DNA from: Tetrahymena elliotti 4EA
Lineage: Eukaryota; Ciliophora; Oligohymenophorea; Hymenostomatida; Tetrahymenidae
Length of the DNA stretch: 64,000 nt
Direction: 5' to 3'
NCBI GenBank assembly: GCA_000231825.2
Contig: JH720297.1
Span: 1,893,386-1,957,385 of the forward strand
In this document: one piece after another, positions 12,662 to 25,453 of the stretch
Numbering within the stretch: position 1 is the stretch's first letter
How the letters are laid out: the number at the start of each line of letters is the position of its first letter
Notes under the pieces: generated by a model
Told to the model about the DNA's origin: nothing
What the model saw: the letters and a program-made list of their open reading frames with translations, nothing else
Databases searched by the model: none
Made by a program: the position numbers and the translations under genes

Positions 12662-15600
12662 TATGCTTAGTTTCTCGTCAACACCCAATTTTGATTGATA
12701 TTGATCAATTTCAATCAAATTTAAGGGTGGCAACAAACAAAACACAAATCAAATAAATGCATAAAGAATAAAGCAATACTCTCTGGTCCTTCATGCAAAA
12801 TGTACTTTATTATTCTTGGATTAATGTAAGGAAAATGGATTAAACTATCCTCCCGCTCAGCATCAGCTGATTTACTCCTGTTAACAAAGAGGTGAGGAGA
12901 GTCTCTTTCAGAGTACAGCTATATCAAAATCTTTCTACTCATATAATTTGCACTAACTTTTTTTAAAGGGAGAGAATACAGAATATATGTATATGTATGA
13001 TGATGATATGCTTAATATGAAAGTTTGCAAAAATTAAATTATATATTGCAAATACAAAGCAATCAATTACCTTTTAAAAAGTAAATACTAACACTAACAA
13101 TATAATAATAAATGACAATAATATATAATAATAATACAATTAAATTTTATATTATATTTTATCTTATTACCTTCTTCTTTCCTCTTTCACTAACAAAAAT
13201 AAGCTCATCGCATCATCAAGCATAATAAGTCATATTAATTTACATTTCTTACCAAATTCACTCCTCTTTTAATTCCAACATATATTAATATACTTTTTCA
13301 TCTTTTCTCAAACAATCACATAAATATTAGCTCATCCATCCATTGCATCATTCCTCAAATTAACTTTTTACTACTAGCATTCAAACTTTTGGTATATCTT
13401 TATTAACTGGCTACTTCATTTTTTACAACCTTAAATATTGAACTAACTACTATAGTGGAGCTGGATAAATAAAGCTCAGTTTTTTATAATTAATTCTTTC
13501 ACCCTTCTTATTATTTCTTTTTTGCAAGTCTACAAGCTGGTTTCATAAATGAAGATCATCCTTTTTAAATGTAATCCTATTTTTCGCCTTTATTTTTATT
13601 GTAATTTGTAGAATTTAAAGGCCTATTATTAGATTTAATATCAACACTAAATAGATGTAATCACGTCACTCAAAGATAAAACCAACCATTCCCGATGAGC
13701 ATATTAATTAATTAATTATTTGTTTTCAAGCAGCCAACTATGAATGATTCTATCTTTCTTCTAATCAATCAATCAATCAAAAAAAAAACAAGCTTATCAA
13801 AAAAGTAGCGAGTAGAAACAGTTTTTTAGTCAAGTGCATATCTTTCCCTGTAATTCAAAGTATTAAGTTAAAAAAGATCTACTTAATAATCTACATGCTA
13901 ATCCCCATACATAAATATACATTAACCTAGCTCCTAAATTATTTTTATTTAGGATTAGTAGACCTATCATCTTAAAGTGTCTTCATGTTTACATGTTAAA
14001 AGTGACATAATTTGGTTTCTTAAAAACACAATTAAAGAAATAAAAATTCTAACTTAAATTCAGGGCATTTATTTAGAAATAATTAATTTGAAAAGGTTAA
14101 TCAACATCTTTGCGATAAAAAAGATTAAGCATATCTTATTTTTACAAAAAATTGTTTGATTAGTATGAAAATAGAAAAAGTAATATTTGATTAACTTCAT
14201 TAATTTAATAAATATCTCATATTTTTTACCATAAAAAAGATATTTCTAATATCTAGAAATCTTCTCTTTTCTGTAAAAAGATATTCACTCATTCCTACCT
14301 TTTCTAATTGATTTAAAATTTATTTACTATAAATTCATTCTTCAATTTAATCATAGAAAATCTATTATAATCTTAAATTAATTAAACACTTAAACTCCAT
14401 CAAACAAGCCTAATAATACTTAATGCTCTAATAGTAAAATGATTTCATTAAATAGGATTTTCAAAATTTTTTATTAGCTTTTATACTATCTTTTAATAAA
14501 ATAATTCAAGTAATATATTTATAATTTAAATGTGAATGTTACTTGATGATTGTCAAACAAAAATAATTGTTAGCTGAGTAAAAACAATTTAAAAAATGAG
14601 AAAAAACTATGAATTTAGTTACTCATTAACACATATAAATCTTTCTCTAAAAAAAATTTTTTATTGATGATGTAATATTTAATTTAATTTAAAAAATTAA
14701 TGATTCACAAAATTCTAAAAATAATTTAGTAAATATTTGAAATAATCTTTTTTTGTGAATCAAATCTATTTATTTTTAGATTATTCTTAAATAAAAATAT
14801 TAATTTCTTATTTAATAATTATGAACTTTGTCTGCATCCTACTTTAGCACAAAAATTTTTAAACAACATTACTTAAATTAAAATGCTTTATACATTCAGT
14901 TTAAATAAATTTCTTGTATGTTAAATTAAAGATGTTTTTAAAAAAGCAAATAATATCTAATTAAATAGATTGCCTAAAGGGCATACTTCACTCTTTTTAT
15001 TGAGTAAATAATAATATTTTAAATTATAATTTTTATATTGAGAGAATATTCTAAGGCTAGGATTTTTATTTACAGTTTTATCTAACTCTTCATAATTCTT
15101 CTTTAGTGTGTAAGATGAAGGAAACATAAATAAAAACTATCCAAATTAGCAAAAAAAAAAGTTAATTAAAAAACTTAATTTTGCATAGTAAAGTTAAGTA
15201 GAAAAGTGTTCGATCAATTAATCAATTTTTAGGCTAAAATTTTTAAATCAATATGCATTCTTGAGAAACTGATAAAATTAGAAATTTAAATAAGCTTTCA
15301 ACTAATAATAAAATTAAACAATTGTCAATCATTATCAAATTATATTAACTATGATGGAAACTCCTCAAGTAAAAAATATTAATAGATTAATTTGATTGAT
15401 TACTTTTTTATTTAATTTTTAAATTACAAAATATGAGATAAAATTATAATTTACTTAATCACTATAAAACCCCTAGAAAATTACCCCGTTGGATATTTTT
15501 AGTGATGGGAAAAATAGGAAGATATCAAAATATTTTTTATTTTGGGTAAGGAATTAAGATTCAATTTTAAAAGAAAAATAAAATTTTTTTTCCTCTAATT

Positions 15601-15891
15601 TTAGGAAATATGTATAAAATTTGATAAAAAAAAGCTATCAATCAATAATAAAAGAAAATGCTGGAAGGAAAATTTTAATTTAGGACAAATCGTAATAAAT
15701 TAATGAAATAAAAATATTTTTTAATTAATTTTAATTTTAAAATGAATATGTGAAAGGATATGTTCAGGAAATATTTTATACTAAGGATTAGTAAAAATAT
15801 ATAAATAAATAATATAAAAGAATAAATTTTTATTATTCTTTATTTTTTAAGCATTGTTTAGTTATTTAGTGAGTTAGTTAACTCATTTTAG
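12662..15891. other. intergenic region between PUF and TPR genes
   Basis: The first ~300 bases upstream of the PUF start are more GC-rich (around 12780-12930) and include the 10-bp palindrome ATCAGCTGAT. This is probably PUF promoter or 5'UTR. The rest (about 13.0-15.9 kb) is AT-rich with no frame, tRNA or repeat I can support, and includes the 3' flank of the TPR gene. Confidence 0.45.
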
Positions 15892-18404
15892 TCAGTTATT
15901 TTATTCCTTTTACTTTTATTTTTATTCATCTTCCTCTTGTAATCTTACACAGAAATTGTATGTTTATAAATCATCATCTTCATCAAAATCCTCTATTTCT
16001 TCTACAAGGTATGGAGATTGCACTAGCTATTCATATCTCCTATTTCCTTCCATTATTCCTAAATTACACATTGATAAAGCTGCTGTCTTTTTATCTTCAA
16101 GGTGAACTGCACACTAAAATAAATTAAATATATAAAATTAATTTAATATCCATTTTTTATTGTTTGTTTTATACTTCTATTGCATCCCTTAAAACTTAAA
16201 TTGCATTATCTGAATTTCTAAAAGCCATTTTTGAAGTAATTTAAGTGATATGAAGAAGACAGTCTAACTACAATTTTTTATTTCCTATTTTCATGCTCAA
16301 CTCTCTGCAACTCTAAATTTTAAGCAAAGATTTATATAAAATTTTAATATTGAATTAATGTAAAATTAACTGTAAAGCTATCAAGAGCTTCTTCATATTA
16401 ATGACTCTTGTAGTAACTTACTCCCAATTATCCATATGCTAAACATTTACTTTCCACTTCCTAATTAATTTTTTTCATATTAAAAAATAAATACATGCAT
16501 ACATATTGTCAATTTACTTCTCTTTATTTTGCCCAATCAAGAGCTTTTTTAAAATTAACAATAGACTCAGCTAAATGGTCTATTTTTCTGAATGCTATTC
16601 CTATGTTATAGAAACCTGCATAAGAATTTTCCAAGTCAGAAAGTTGTATGTTTTATTCATGATATTCTATTGATTTTTCATAGTTTCCAATATTAAAATA
16701 ATTAACTGCAATTCTGTTTGCACCCAAAGCAAGCCCAATTTTATCCTCCATCATTTTTGCACATGTGAAGAATTGTTTGTAAAATTTTATAGCCTTTTTA
16801 AAAAAATGAATTAATTATGATTAATGAGAAAAAAGAGTAATTTAAATCATTACTTCATTATATTATTTATTTGATTCATAAACCATTCCCAAGTAAAAAC
16901 TTAAGTGAGCCTCTTTTTATATATCACCAGCTTGCATACCTGCTTTTGCTCTTACCAGCAAATCCTTTATGTTACTTTTACTGTCTTTAAAATTATGAGT
17001 CAAAGGAACAGATGGGGCATAACTTTTTTTAATTTACAAATAATTCAACTTATAGATGTTATAAATATAATTGATGATTATTCAGCTTAATTAAGTAAAT
17101 AAAATGTAAATGTGATTGACAATAATTTAGCTTAAAGTAAATCGATTGACAAAAAGCAATTTAAATTTATCATCTGATGATTTTGAATAGCTCTTAAATA
17201 TTTAAAAATATGGTTTTATTTATCACCAATATCTAAAGCTAAACTTATTCTTCTTCTTATTATAATATAATTCATATGCTTAAACTTAACTGAACTAATA
17301 AATTGACTGATTTTATTTCATTTGATTTAAAAAACTTTACCCATTTCCTGGTGTTAAAGGTGAAGCGATAGTGGCATTGGGAAGATCTGGAGGCTAAACT
17401 TATATTTACTGGTCAAAGAAATACTCATCTTTAGGATGAGTTGTGTCAAGTTACAGGGTTGACTCTATAACTTGAATATTTTCTGTTAATAGCTTTTCAG
17501 CCTCTTTACGAGGAGAGAAATTGAATTTGCTGTTTGTCTTTGCAAAGATATCCTCTTTTAATGATGCATTAGCACCTGTTAAAGTCTTTCCCATATATTT
17601 TTAAATATTAGTGATTTGCTGAGGATCAAGAAACTTTGCATTTGTTTTCATTTTTTCATTTTCTTCATTGTATATGTGTAGAATCTTTTCATATTATTTG
17701 GCTCTATCATGATGGAACAAATTCTCAAAATCTTTTTCTTTTTCTTTTAAATCCTCTAACTTCTTTTCTTTTGGTGCAACAAATATCTCTTTGAACATTT
17801 AAAAATCACTTTCCTACCTTCTAAGTGGCTTATTTTTGAATTATTGAGGCTATTTTACTCTAAAAGCAATTGGCTACAAGTTTTTAAATTCTTTTACTTT
17901 TTATTTTTCATCTATTTTTGCTACTTCTAGTTACTCTATCTTGCCTTCTAAGTCGACAAGAACCTCCTTACTAACATAAGTTATAGTCTTTACCTTCTCA
18001 TTTACATTATAACGAGATGGTAATAATGGCTTAAAAGTTGGGTCTTTAAATGGAGTATCAAAATTGCTTTTTGTCATAGGAAGTGTTCCATGAGACTAAA
18101 AAAATTTATTTGAACTTGTCTTATTCATAGCATTTTTAGAAGGTGAATTCTACACTATTCTAAATCTCTTTGATTAACTGGTTTTGAGATATTCTCTAGT
18201 TTACTCACTTTAAAGCTAGCTTGTATTTTAATTATTCTCTGTGTTTTCTAACGATTAAAGCTATTTACTTCCATTATCCTTATTCATTGCATTTCTTGAA
18301 GGCGAATTCTATCCTAGTCTTTTAGATTAACTTGTTTTCAAATTCTCTCTTGTTTAATCTGTCTTTAAATGCATATTAGCATTTTAACTATTTTGAGTAT
18401 TCAT
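15892..18404 (-). CDS. tetratricopeptide-repeat protein, TTC29-like (tentative)
   Basis: Six exons (18404-17341, 17022-16854, 16793-16518, 16460-16371, 16312-16175, 16113-15892) join with correct phases to 652 residues. Residues 1-350 are charged and partly disordered. A motif built on TSQSKR...NSPSxNAMNK occurs twice in the first ~100 residues, so the N-terminus carries an internal duplication. Residues ~370-600 are TPR repeats, for example AHLSFYLGMVYESNKQYNEA, GLALGANRIAVNYFNIGNYE and CLAYGQLGVSYYKSHQYEEA. The C-terminus is acidic (EEIEDFDEDDD) then Lys/Gln-rich. TPR arrays are protein-protein scaffolds. The repeat spacing and the FYKQFFTCAK helix recall the ciliary protein TTC29, which would fit a ciliate, but that assignment is from memory of family style. 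The TPR call is strong. Confidence 0.85.
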
Positions 18405-19552
18405 TTTAGATTTGTGTATATGTATATTTAACTTTTCAGCCTTTAAAATATTTCTTCAGATCCTCCAAATTATAAATGTTTCTTTACTATCTGAGTATTG
18501 TATTTTAAATGTTTTGAAAAATGCTAATAAATGGCTATAAAAACTATTTTAAGCTATTTTATGTGTATTTGTTTACAAGACTATTTTTCAAATGATGTAA
18601 CTAATCTTTGAACTGTTTTTAATATATAATTAATTGATTTAGAGAATGAATGCAATATTATTATTATTAAACTAATTGAATCAGCAAATAAATCTTCATG
18701 TTATGCTTAAAATCTCGTAATTAGCAGATAAGTAAATTAATAGACTATTCATTTAATATCTTAATATATAACTTAAAAATATTTATAACTACACAAACAA
18801 ACATACAAACACATTTTACAAACTCTATTACTTTAAAGTACAATGATATGCATTTAAAATAAATTAAAATAAGATTTAATAAATTTATTTAAATTATTTA
18901 AAAACAAAAATCTAATTTGTCCAAGTAATTTTAATTTCACAATAATTTTACTAAAACAATATTCTTAAAATCAAATTATAAAAAATTAAAATAAATCTAA
19001 TTTAAATAAAATTCATGAACCTAAAAAGCATTACAAAAATTTTTTTAAAATATTTATCCAAATTTTTGTAGAACGTTTTAAAATAATAATCAATGTTTTG
19101 AAATAATTTTTGAATTATCTTTGTAATATTTTTAACAATTTATTTTAAGTAAAAAAGAGGAGAGTATAAAAAATATATAAATTAAAATTTCTTTACCAAG
19201 TTAAGTTAAAAAATTGAACAAATAAATACCTTAATAGAAATTTAAAAAAAAAGTCATCCTCCTCTTAATAAATTATTCTATTGAAATAAAAAATTAATTT
19301 AATTTTTGTATTTTGTTATTAATTTATCTAAATTTAGTAAACTATTTGTTATTGGTGAATAATCTCAGGTTATTTTAAAACTTTATCAAACCATCTAATA
19401 ATAAACTAAATAACTTAAAAATTAAAAATTAGTTAAATATTTGGTAGAAGTTAGAAATAATAGAATGAATAAAGAGATAAATAGATAGTTAGTTACATTA
19501 TTATTTAACAATACATTTATTTTATTATTTTTTTATAATAGTATTTATTTCA
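18405..19552. other. AT-rich intergenic region
   Basis: This is the 5' flank of the TPR gene and the 3' flank of the kinase gene. It has long A/T runs and no supported frame. No terminator-type or repeat structure stands out. Confidence 0.5.
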
Positions 19553-22129
19553 TCAGAAATTGGGATTTCTTTGTAGGACTGAATTAGAATAATTGATAGC
19601 TTGTTGAATTGTTTATTAAGCATTAGGGGCACTATTTATATAACTGCCTTAGTTTTGGGGTTATTGTTATGAGAATTAAATATCTTATGGAATTCCATTT
19701 TAATATTGGGTAAATTAGGCAGAAGTGGCAGAAGAGTTATTTTAAGCATTATCAAATGAACCTGTTTGAGAGATGTTATGATTATTATTATTGTTGTTGT
19801 TATTGCTGATACTAACTCCTGATAATTAAAATTGTTAGACAGGAGTAAAATTCTACTACTAAATAGGCTAAATATTGTTAAAAGAAACAGATTAGAATGG
19901 TTTCTCTGCTACAGATTGAGGATTTTAATAAATTAAATTAATAGGAGAGTAGGTTAAGGATGTGTTATTTTAGGTATTGCTTGGGGTAAGTGTGCCGTTA
20001 GCTTAAATGTTATTTTATTGATTGTTATGAGGAGTATTTTCAGTTGCTAAGCTTGTCACATTCAAATTACTTTGTTATTACTAAGACTATTATGTTTATA
20101 ATTGATTTAATGGAATTTATTAAATTTAAGCCTACTAACTTAATCCTATTTAATTTTGTTAAGTTTGTAATGAAGTCGCTATTTGTGGTTGAATTCCAAA
20201 AGTATTTACTTAAGGATTTTGAATGAAAGAGCTATTAGCATTTGAAGAAGGAGCCATTAGAATGTATTACTGGTTTTACTATTAAATTTACTACTAACCA
20301 CCATTTTGTGATTGCAACAAAGGTACCTATTACTACTATTACTATAATTAAATAAATTACTTATTTTATTTAAAAGAGACTAATATCTAATTACTTGTTG
20401 CAAAGGAAGCTATTATTATTGCTACAATTATGCATTGCCATTCATTTAATAATTTACAGTAGATTATGTTGGACTAAAAGCAACTGGTGTGGCTACTTGT
20501 TGTTGATAATTTTAACTTGGTTACATCATAGGAGTAACTGCTGCCTAAGTATTTTAAAGAAAAAGAAACTATTAATTATTTTATCAATTATTTTTCATAA
20601 AATTTATTTAAGTTTATGGTCTTAAAAATATACAGATGTGAAGTTAGTTGGGGTGTTACTCTATTAGAATACTAATTTAGAATGAGCTAAATAGCTTTTA
20701 TCAGGAGAATATTTCACTTAAGACATGGCAGGAGATGAAGTTTAAACCACAGAAATTGATTGATTCAAGAGGTTGATTCCTTATGCATTAGCTGCTGGGT
20801 TCATGCTGTACATAATAGAAGGGCTAATATTAACTCCACTCTAAAGAATTAAATTCTAATCTGGATGAACATAATTTTATTTCACAGTGACATAATCAGC
20901 AGAAAAGGGAGTTAAAGATTGAATTTATTGTCTGTAAGGAGTCAAAATTGCTGAAATTTCATGGAAAGTAGGTCTTTAGAATTCTTCTTTATTGAGCATT
21001 TCTCTTAACAAATTAACAAGGAATCCTGAATACATAAGTCTAGCTTTTTATAGAAAATCGTCAACTAAGTTGTATCTGATTTCGCAAGATGAATAATCAT
21101 AGAAATTGAGTGCTTTGAAAAGAGTACAGCATTCTAACATAGTCATACCTAGAGAATAAACATCAGATTTAAAATGGTTATGCGAGGGCCTTTTCTCTTT
21201 GTGAGCATATGCATTCATTAACAAAGGAGATAAATAAGGAGTATCTCCATCAAAAAGAGCTTTTACAAAACCTATTTTATTTAAAACATTTAAAAATTGA
21301 TTGATTGATGGATCGATGAATTAATCAATGTATTATTTGGTTTTTTTGCTTTCTTTTTATCATGCATGATTTATTCTGAATAATTTTTATGATATTTTAA
21401 ACCAGCTCATTAAATAATAAAAGTTATTAAATGTATTTGATTTTTTTAATTTATATTATTCAGAATTTATAACTGCTTGAAAGCTTTTACATTAAAAAAT
21501 AAATTATTACCATTTTTGGATTGGTTTACTATACCATTATCTGCCAACTTAACTTATCCAGCAACTGTTAAGAGTACATTTATAGGTCTTATATCGCCAT
21601 GATAAATTTTATTAGACTCAAAGAAGGAACAAGCATTGACCATAGAGTCAATTAAGTACCATATTTCTGGCTCACTAAAGTACTTCTATTCAGGAAGTCT
21701 CTTTTCAAGTTCTTTTTCTAAATTCAAGCTGTAATATTCATAATAGCAGTTTATTTTAGAGAAGTCTCCACAAATTTAGGTTTCTGAATGCTAATTAAAC
21801 CCTATCATCTTTAAAACATTTGGGTGATTTATTTTTATACGCCTGTTGCATTGACGAAGGAATTAATTATAGTTATCCTCATCTCCACACCAATGACCCT
21901 TCAAGAAAACATACTTATCTGTTCCTTTCTCCTTGTATATTTCTATTTTTAATAAAACCAAATTAAACTCCATCAAATAAAATCAATCAATGATGAAAGT
22001 AATTATTTATTTACAAATATCTCCAAAGCGAGGATCCTTTTTTTCCCTGACAAATGTATAATCCTTTTATATTTTTGATGATATGTTGTTAGAACTACCA
22101 TCATCACCTGAACTAATATCGTTACCCAT
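19553..22129 (-). CDS. divergent protein kinase with Q/N-rich C-terminal tail
   Basis: Five exons (22129-22015, 21942-21511, 21271-20634, 20544-20395, 20326-19553) join in phase to 702 residues. The start MGNDIS fits an N-myristoylation signal (Gly2, Ser6). The kinase domain spans about residues 25-310. The catalytic loop reads HGDIRPINVLL (Asp and Asn kept, Arg of HRD replaced by Gly). The magnesium loop reads ADNG in place of DFG (Asp and Gly kept). The activation-segment end is PYLSPLL, and the F-helix motif is SDVYSLGMTMLE. From about 390 the protein is a long Gln/Asn/Ser/Pro tail ending at NSVLQRNPNF and TGA. Substrates are unknown. The retained Asp residues suggest possible activity, but the changed HRD and DFG motifs make a pseudokinase possible. 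It looks like a ciliate-specific kinase group; membrane attachment is inferred from the N-terminus. Confidence 0.87.
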
Positions 22130-23002
22130 TTATAATAATTATTCCTACTCTAAGTTTTTAAAAATTGTATTTCTTTTCAGAAAGATAAAAAATCTGTGAT
22201 TATTTTCAATAATTTATTTTTTTAAGATAAATTTCTTTTTATTTAAATTGATTCAATGTTTTTTCTTTGTTAACTACTCTTTAAAGATTGTCATGGATTC
22301 ATTTATTTTTATTTATTTATTTATTCGTTCATTCATTCATTGATTTGTTTATTTATTATAAAGCCAATATTTTATTATGTGCTGTTAAAATTTTAAGTTT
22401 CCTAAACATGATATTCAAATTCTCCATAGATTTTGAAATTCTAAATAAAATTTATTGATGAATGTAATAATAGGCATTTAAATTTTTTCAAGTATATTTT
22501 AATTTTTTTCTTAGCTGAAATAAAAACCATAAATTAACTTTTGGCTTTACAATATTATTCGTTTATTGCAAATTAAGGTTATTAAATTAACTGCAAATAA
22601 CTCTTTGTTTTAATGTCAAAATTAAAAATATTTGTTAATTTAAAAACTTCTAAAAATTTTATGTAAAACTAAAAATAATTGATCCTCATTATTTTTATTA
22701 GTTTACTGTATTATTTTTGTTAAAAATAATCATAATCTCAATATTTTTAAAAAATAATTATAATTTTATAAATATTTTTTTTAAAAAGGAAACAAAGAAA
22801 ATAAAGTAGTATTTAAGAGGAAATATGTTACTCTTTTCAATTTCAATTAATAATAAATTAATTGCTATTCAATGAATGTCTTTATAAAACAATAATTAAG
22901 ATGATTTATAAAAATTTAATGGCTAAAACACAAAATAAATAAAGAAATTTTAAGATATCTTTTATCTGATTAATATCAGCAAAATCTTAATTTTGATACT
23001 TT
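22130..23002. other. AT-rich intergenic region
   Basis: This is the presumed promoter side of the kinase gene. TTAT/TTCA tetranucleotide tracts lie around 22310-22360. I see no other feature. Confidence 0.5.
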
Positions 23003-23314
23003 TCATGTAATTTCATACAAATTTTTGATTTAGTACAGCTTTTGAAATTAATAGAAAATTCTTAAGATTGTTTAATATTAAAGTAAATTAGTTAAATATC
23101 CAAAAAAGAGTAAATACTTTAATGATTTCCCTGCAAAGGTTATAATAGTTAAGTTATAAGTAACCTTCTTTCGGTAGATATGGCTTTGACATATTGAACT
23201 AAAAGCACAATTTTGGCAAGCTTTAGTATTATTTTAGCCAGAGCAATGAGCCTAAATAAAACTAAGATCAGGCACAAAATAATACAAATTTAGTAAAAAA
23301 GAATTAAAATTCAT
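23003..23314 (-). CDS. small Cys-containing protein with possible signal peptide
   Basis: Not recognised. A 103-residue frame runs from ATG 23314 to TGA 23003. The first ~22 residues are hydrophobic and could be a signal peptide or part of an intron with a TTTATTTAG acceptor. Next comes a Cys-rich segment (AHCSGQNNTKACQNCAFSSI then CQ) with four cysteines in about 20 residues. The segment 23160-23270 is clearly richer in GC than its flanks, which supports a coding exon there. The C-terminal third is AT-rich and may be intronic or non-coding. It lies head to head with the two-TM gene, only 160 bases away, so the two could share a promoter. Confidence 0.35.
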
Positions 23315-23473
23315 TTTAAAACAATTAATTATTTTAAGAAAATTAAAGTTTTATAATATATTTTTAGACTTTGATGGTAGTGAATGTTATTCTAATAAAT
23401 ATATTTTATAAATATTTAGAGTTATGTAGATGAATTGAAGCAAAAAACAAAAAATTAATTGATATAAATCAAA

Positions 23474-24031
23474 ATGTAATAAATAGCTGAAGCTCAAAAA
23501 ACAAAAAAGGAATATCGTGATGCAGTTTTGTTTGAAGAAATTTTGAATACTTAAAAAGAAATTCCTTTATATGATTGCTATGGAAAAGTATTTAGACATG
23601 AATTGATAAAAAATCTGATTTTTGTTATTGGAGGTTTTGGAATTTTATACTATTTTTACAATGACCCCGACTCTAAGCCTAAGAAGAAAACCTTTCTTTG
23701 TGCTTTAACCTTATCTTTTATAGCTACTAGAGTGTTGACTTATCGTCGTCTTTAAAAGAGTTTTGTGGATAAGATAGTTTATGATACTACAACTTAATTA
23801 GTCACCTTAACAAAGAGAAAATTTTATGGTAAAAGATTTGATCAATAGTTGAATCCTGCTATCCTCTTATTTACTAACGATAAAGCATTGAATATGAGAA
23901 ATATTAATTACATAAATATGGAAACATTAGAAACCTATCAGATAGGATATGACTATGCATGGAAAAATAAAGCTCTATTTTCTCATATTTTAGAGCAAAG
24001 AATAGAAACAATCAGAAATAAAAAAAATTGA
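23474..24031 (+). CDS. two-TM protein, TMEM186/TMEM223-like (tentative)
   Basis: A single-exon frame from ATG 23474 to TGA 24029 gives 185 residues. A charged N-terminus (residues 1-45) is followed by two hydrophobic segments (about 47-63, NLIFVIGGFGILYYF, and about 76-93, FLCALTLSFIATRVLTY) separated by a short basic loop. A soluble C-terminal half begins with VTLTKRKFYGKRF. Two helices followed by a beta-like segment with a basic ...K.FYG motif is the layout of the mitochondrial TMEM70/186/223 proteins that help assemble respiratory complexes. The match is by architecture only. The ATG is preceded by AAAA, a usual ciliate start context, and no intron is needed. Confidence 0.75.
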
Positions 24032-25086
24032 TTTTTTTAAAATTAAATTATTCACTAAAGTTCTACTTACTTGGTGTATAAAATCCATTAAAAAACTAGG
24101 GAATTTCAAGTTCTATTAATTATCAATCATATTAAAAATCCTAAAAAATAAATTAAATTACCACTGTGTTTTTTTATCCTCTAATTCATATTTCAAAAAT
24201 AATAATTGTTATCAAATATTTTGTTTAAAGTAGAATATGAATAGAATTATTACAAATTTTATCATTTATTCCATATTTAACTATTTTATTTGATATTTCA
24301 TTTTTTCATTTTATTTGTTATTCCAAACTCAACCATCCCATTTTATGATTCATTTTTTTCTTTTCAAATAAATATCAAAATAAAAAATTATAATCATTAT
24401 ATTATTAGTGTGCTATTTTAGCAGTCTGATAATTTTTTCAGGACAAGATCCATATCAAGTAGATTGTGGTTCTTTTTCCTATTGAAAAGAAAATCAGAAA
24501 GATTTTTAATATTTAAAAAAATTAATTTTTCCTCTAGTTACGACTTTAAAAATATAAATTGTTATTAAGTTTTAAGATTGAAAATAAAATATGAATAAGA
24601 TTAACATTAGCTTTATCAATGGTCTTAATATTTTCATTTTCTATTTTTTATCTCAGTACAAATTTGATATTTCATTTTGAATTTCTAAAAAATTATTTTT
24701 CTTCATCAAAAATTAAAATAACAAAATATTTTGATGGATCAAGTTCAAACTATTTGATATTCATGATAAATATACATATTATTATAAAACTTTATTCTAA
24801 TTTTATTATGATGAGTCAAAAAAATAGAAGAAATTTATTTAATATTTGATGTAAATTAAATTCCAATATTGGAAACTTAATTCAAATAAAAACTAGTTAT
24901 TTTAATTTTCTAAAAGAATATTTTTAAATGTTTTTTTATGTAAAAAGACAAGCAAGATTATTGAAAGAATTAATAAAATTCTAACAAAAAAAGAACACAA
25001 GAGAAGTATTTAAGAAACTTTATGTAAAATAAATAAACAGTTAGGATATTTATTAGTTAGTTATCTTTTATTTGAAAATTATTTAA
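24032..25086. other. AT-rich intergenic region
   Basis: This contains only weak frames, including a 76-residue hydrophobic ORF at 24619-24849 that looks like chance. No RNA gene or repeat was seen. Confidence 0.5.
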
Positions 25087-25453
25087 TCAATTTAGTTCAG
25101 CTCTCATTTTCTCTCTCCTCAATCTTCTACAGTTTCTGCATAATTCTGGGAAGTCTGTTCTTTTCATTAAGAACTAATAGATTTGAAATTTTTCTTGCAA
25201 TTGATACATTTAGTATTTTTTAGTGTGTCTTCTCTTTTTTTATCACATGGAGGACAATACTTCTCTTAGTACTAATCTCTTTTCATGTATATGTAGGATG
25301 CAGTAGTTTGGAAAGCTATTTTGCAGAGATCATCACACATACAATATACTTATTTATTAGGATCTTAAGGTACTGTAAGAGTCTTACTGAAAAACTATAA
25401 TTGCTTAGGTTATTAGCTTTAACATCATCCTTATTATATAATTTTAATTTCAT
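25087..25453 (-). pseudogene. zinc-ribbon-like gene with broken frame
   Basis: The minus strand encodes a Cys-rich segment with CMCDDLC, CPPC and CINC in one frame (about 25345-25205), then CRNCRRLRREKMRAELN and TGA (25087) in the next frame. The two halves together would make paired CxxC zinc knuckles. The break falls at an A-run just after CKKNF, and a one-base change in that run would rejoin the frames, so an assembly indel is as likely as real decay. Upstream, ATG 25453 opens a third frame that also does not connect cleanly. A further coding-like stretch with DQESFCLFLDLRVDKVYKE lies near 25510-25600 and may be an upstream exon. Zinc-binding is inferred from the Cys spacing; no family is recognised. 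Confidence 0.4.

Noticed and set aside
12848..12860. Palindrome ATCAGCTGAT as an operator or hairpin
   Set aside because: Only 10 bp with no extending arms and no second copy; mentioned only as part of the PUF upstream region.
23460..24031. Intron or extra 5' exon for the two-TM gene
   Set aside because: The frame is complete from ATG 23474, and upstream sequence gives no in-phase extension.
24619..24849. 76-residue hydrophobic plus-strand ORF
   Set aside because: AT-rich composition like its flanks, no domain and no supporting splice or start context.
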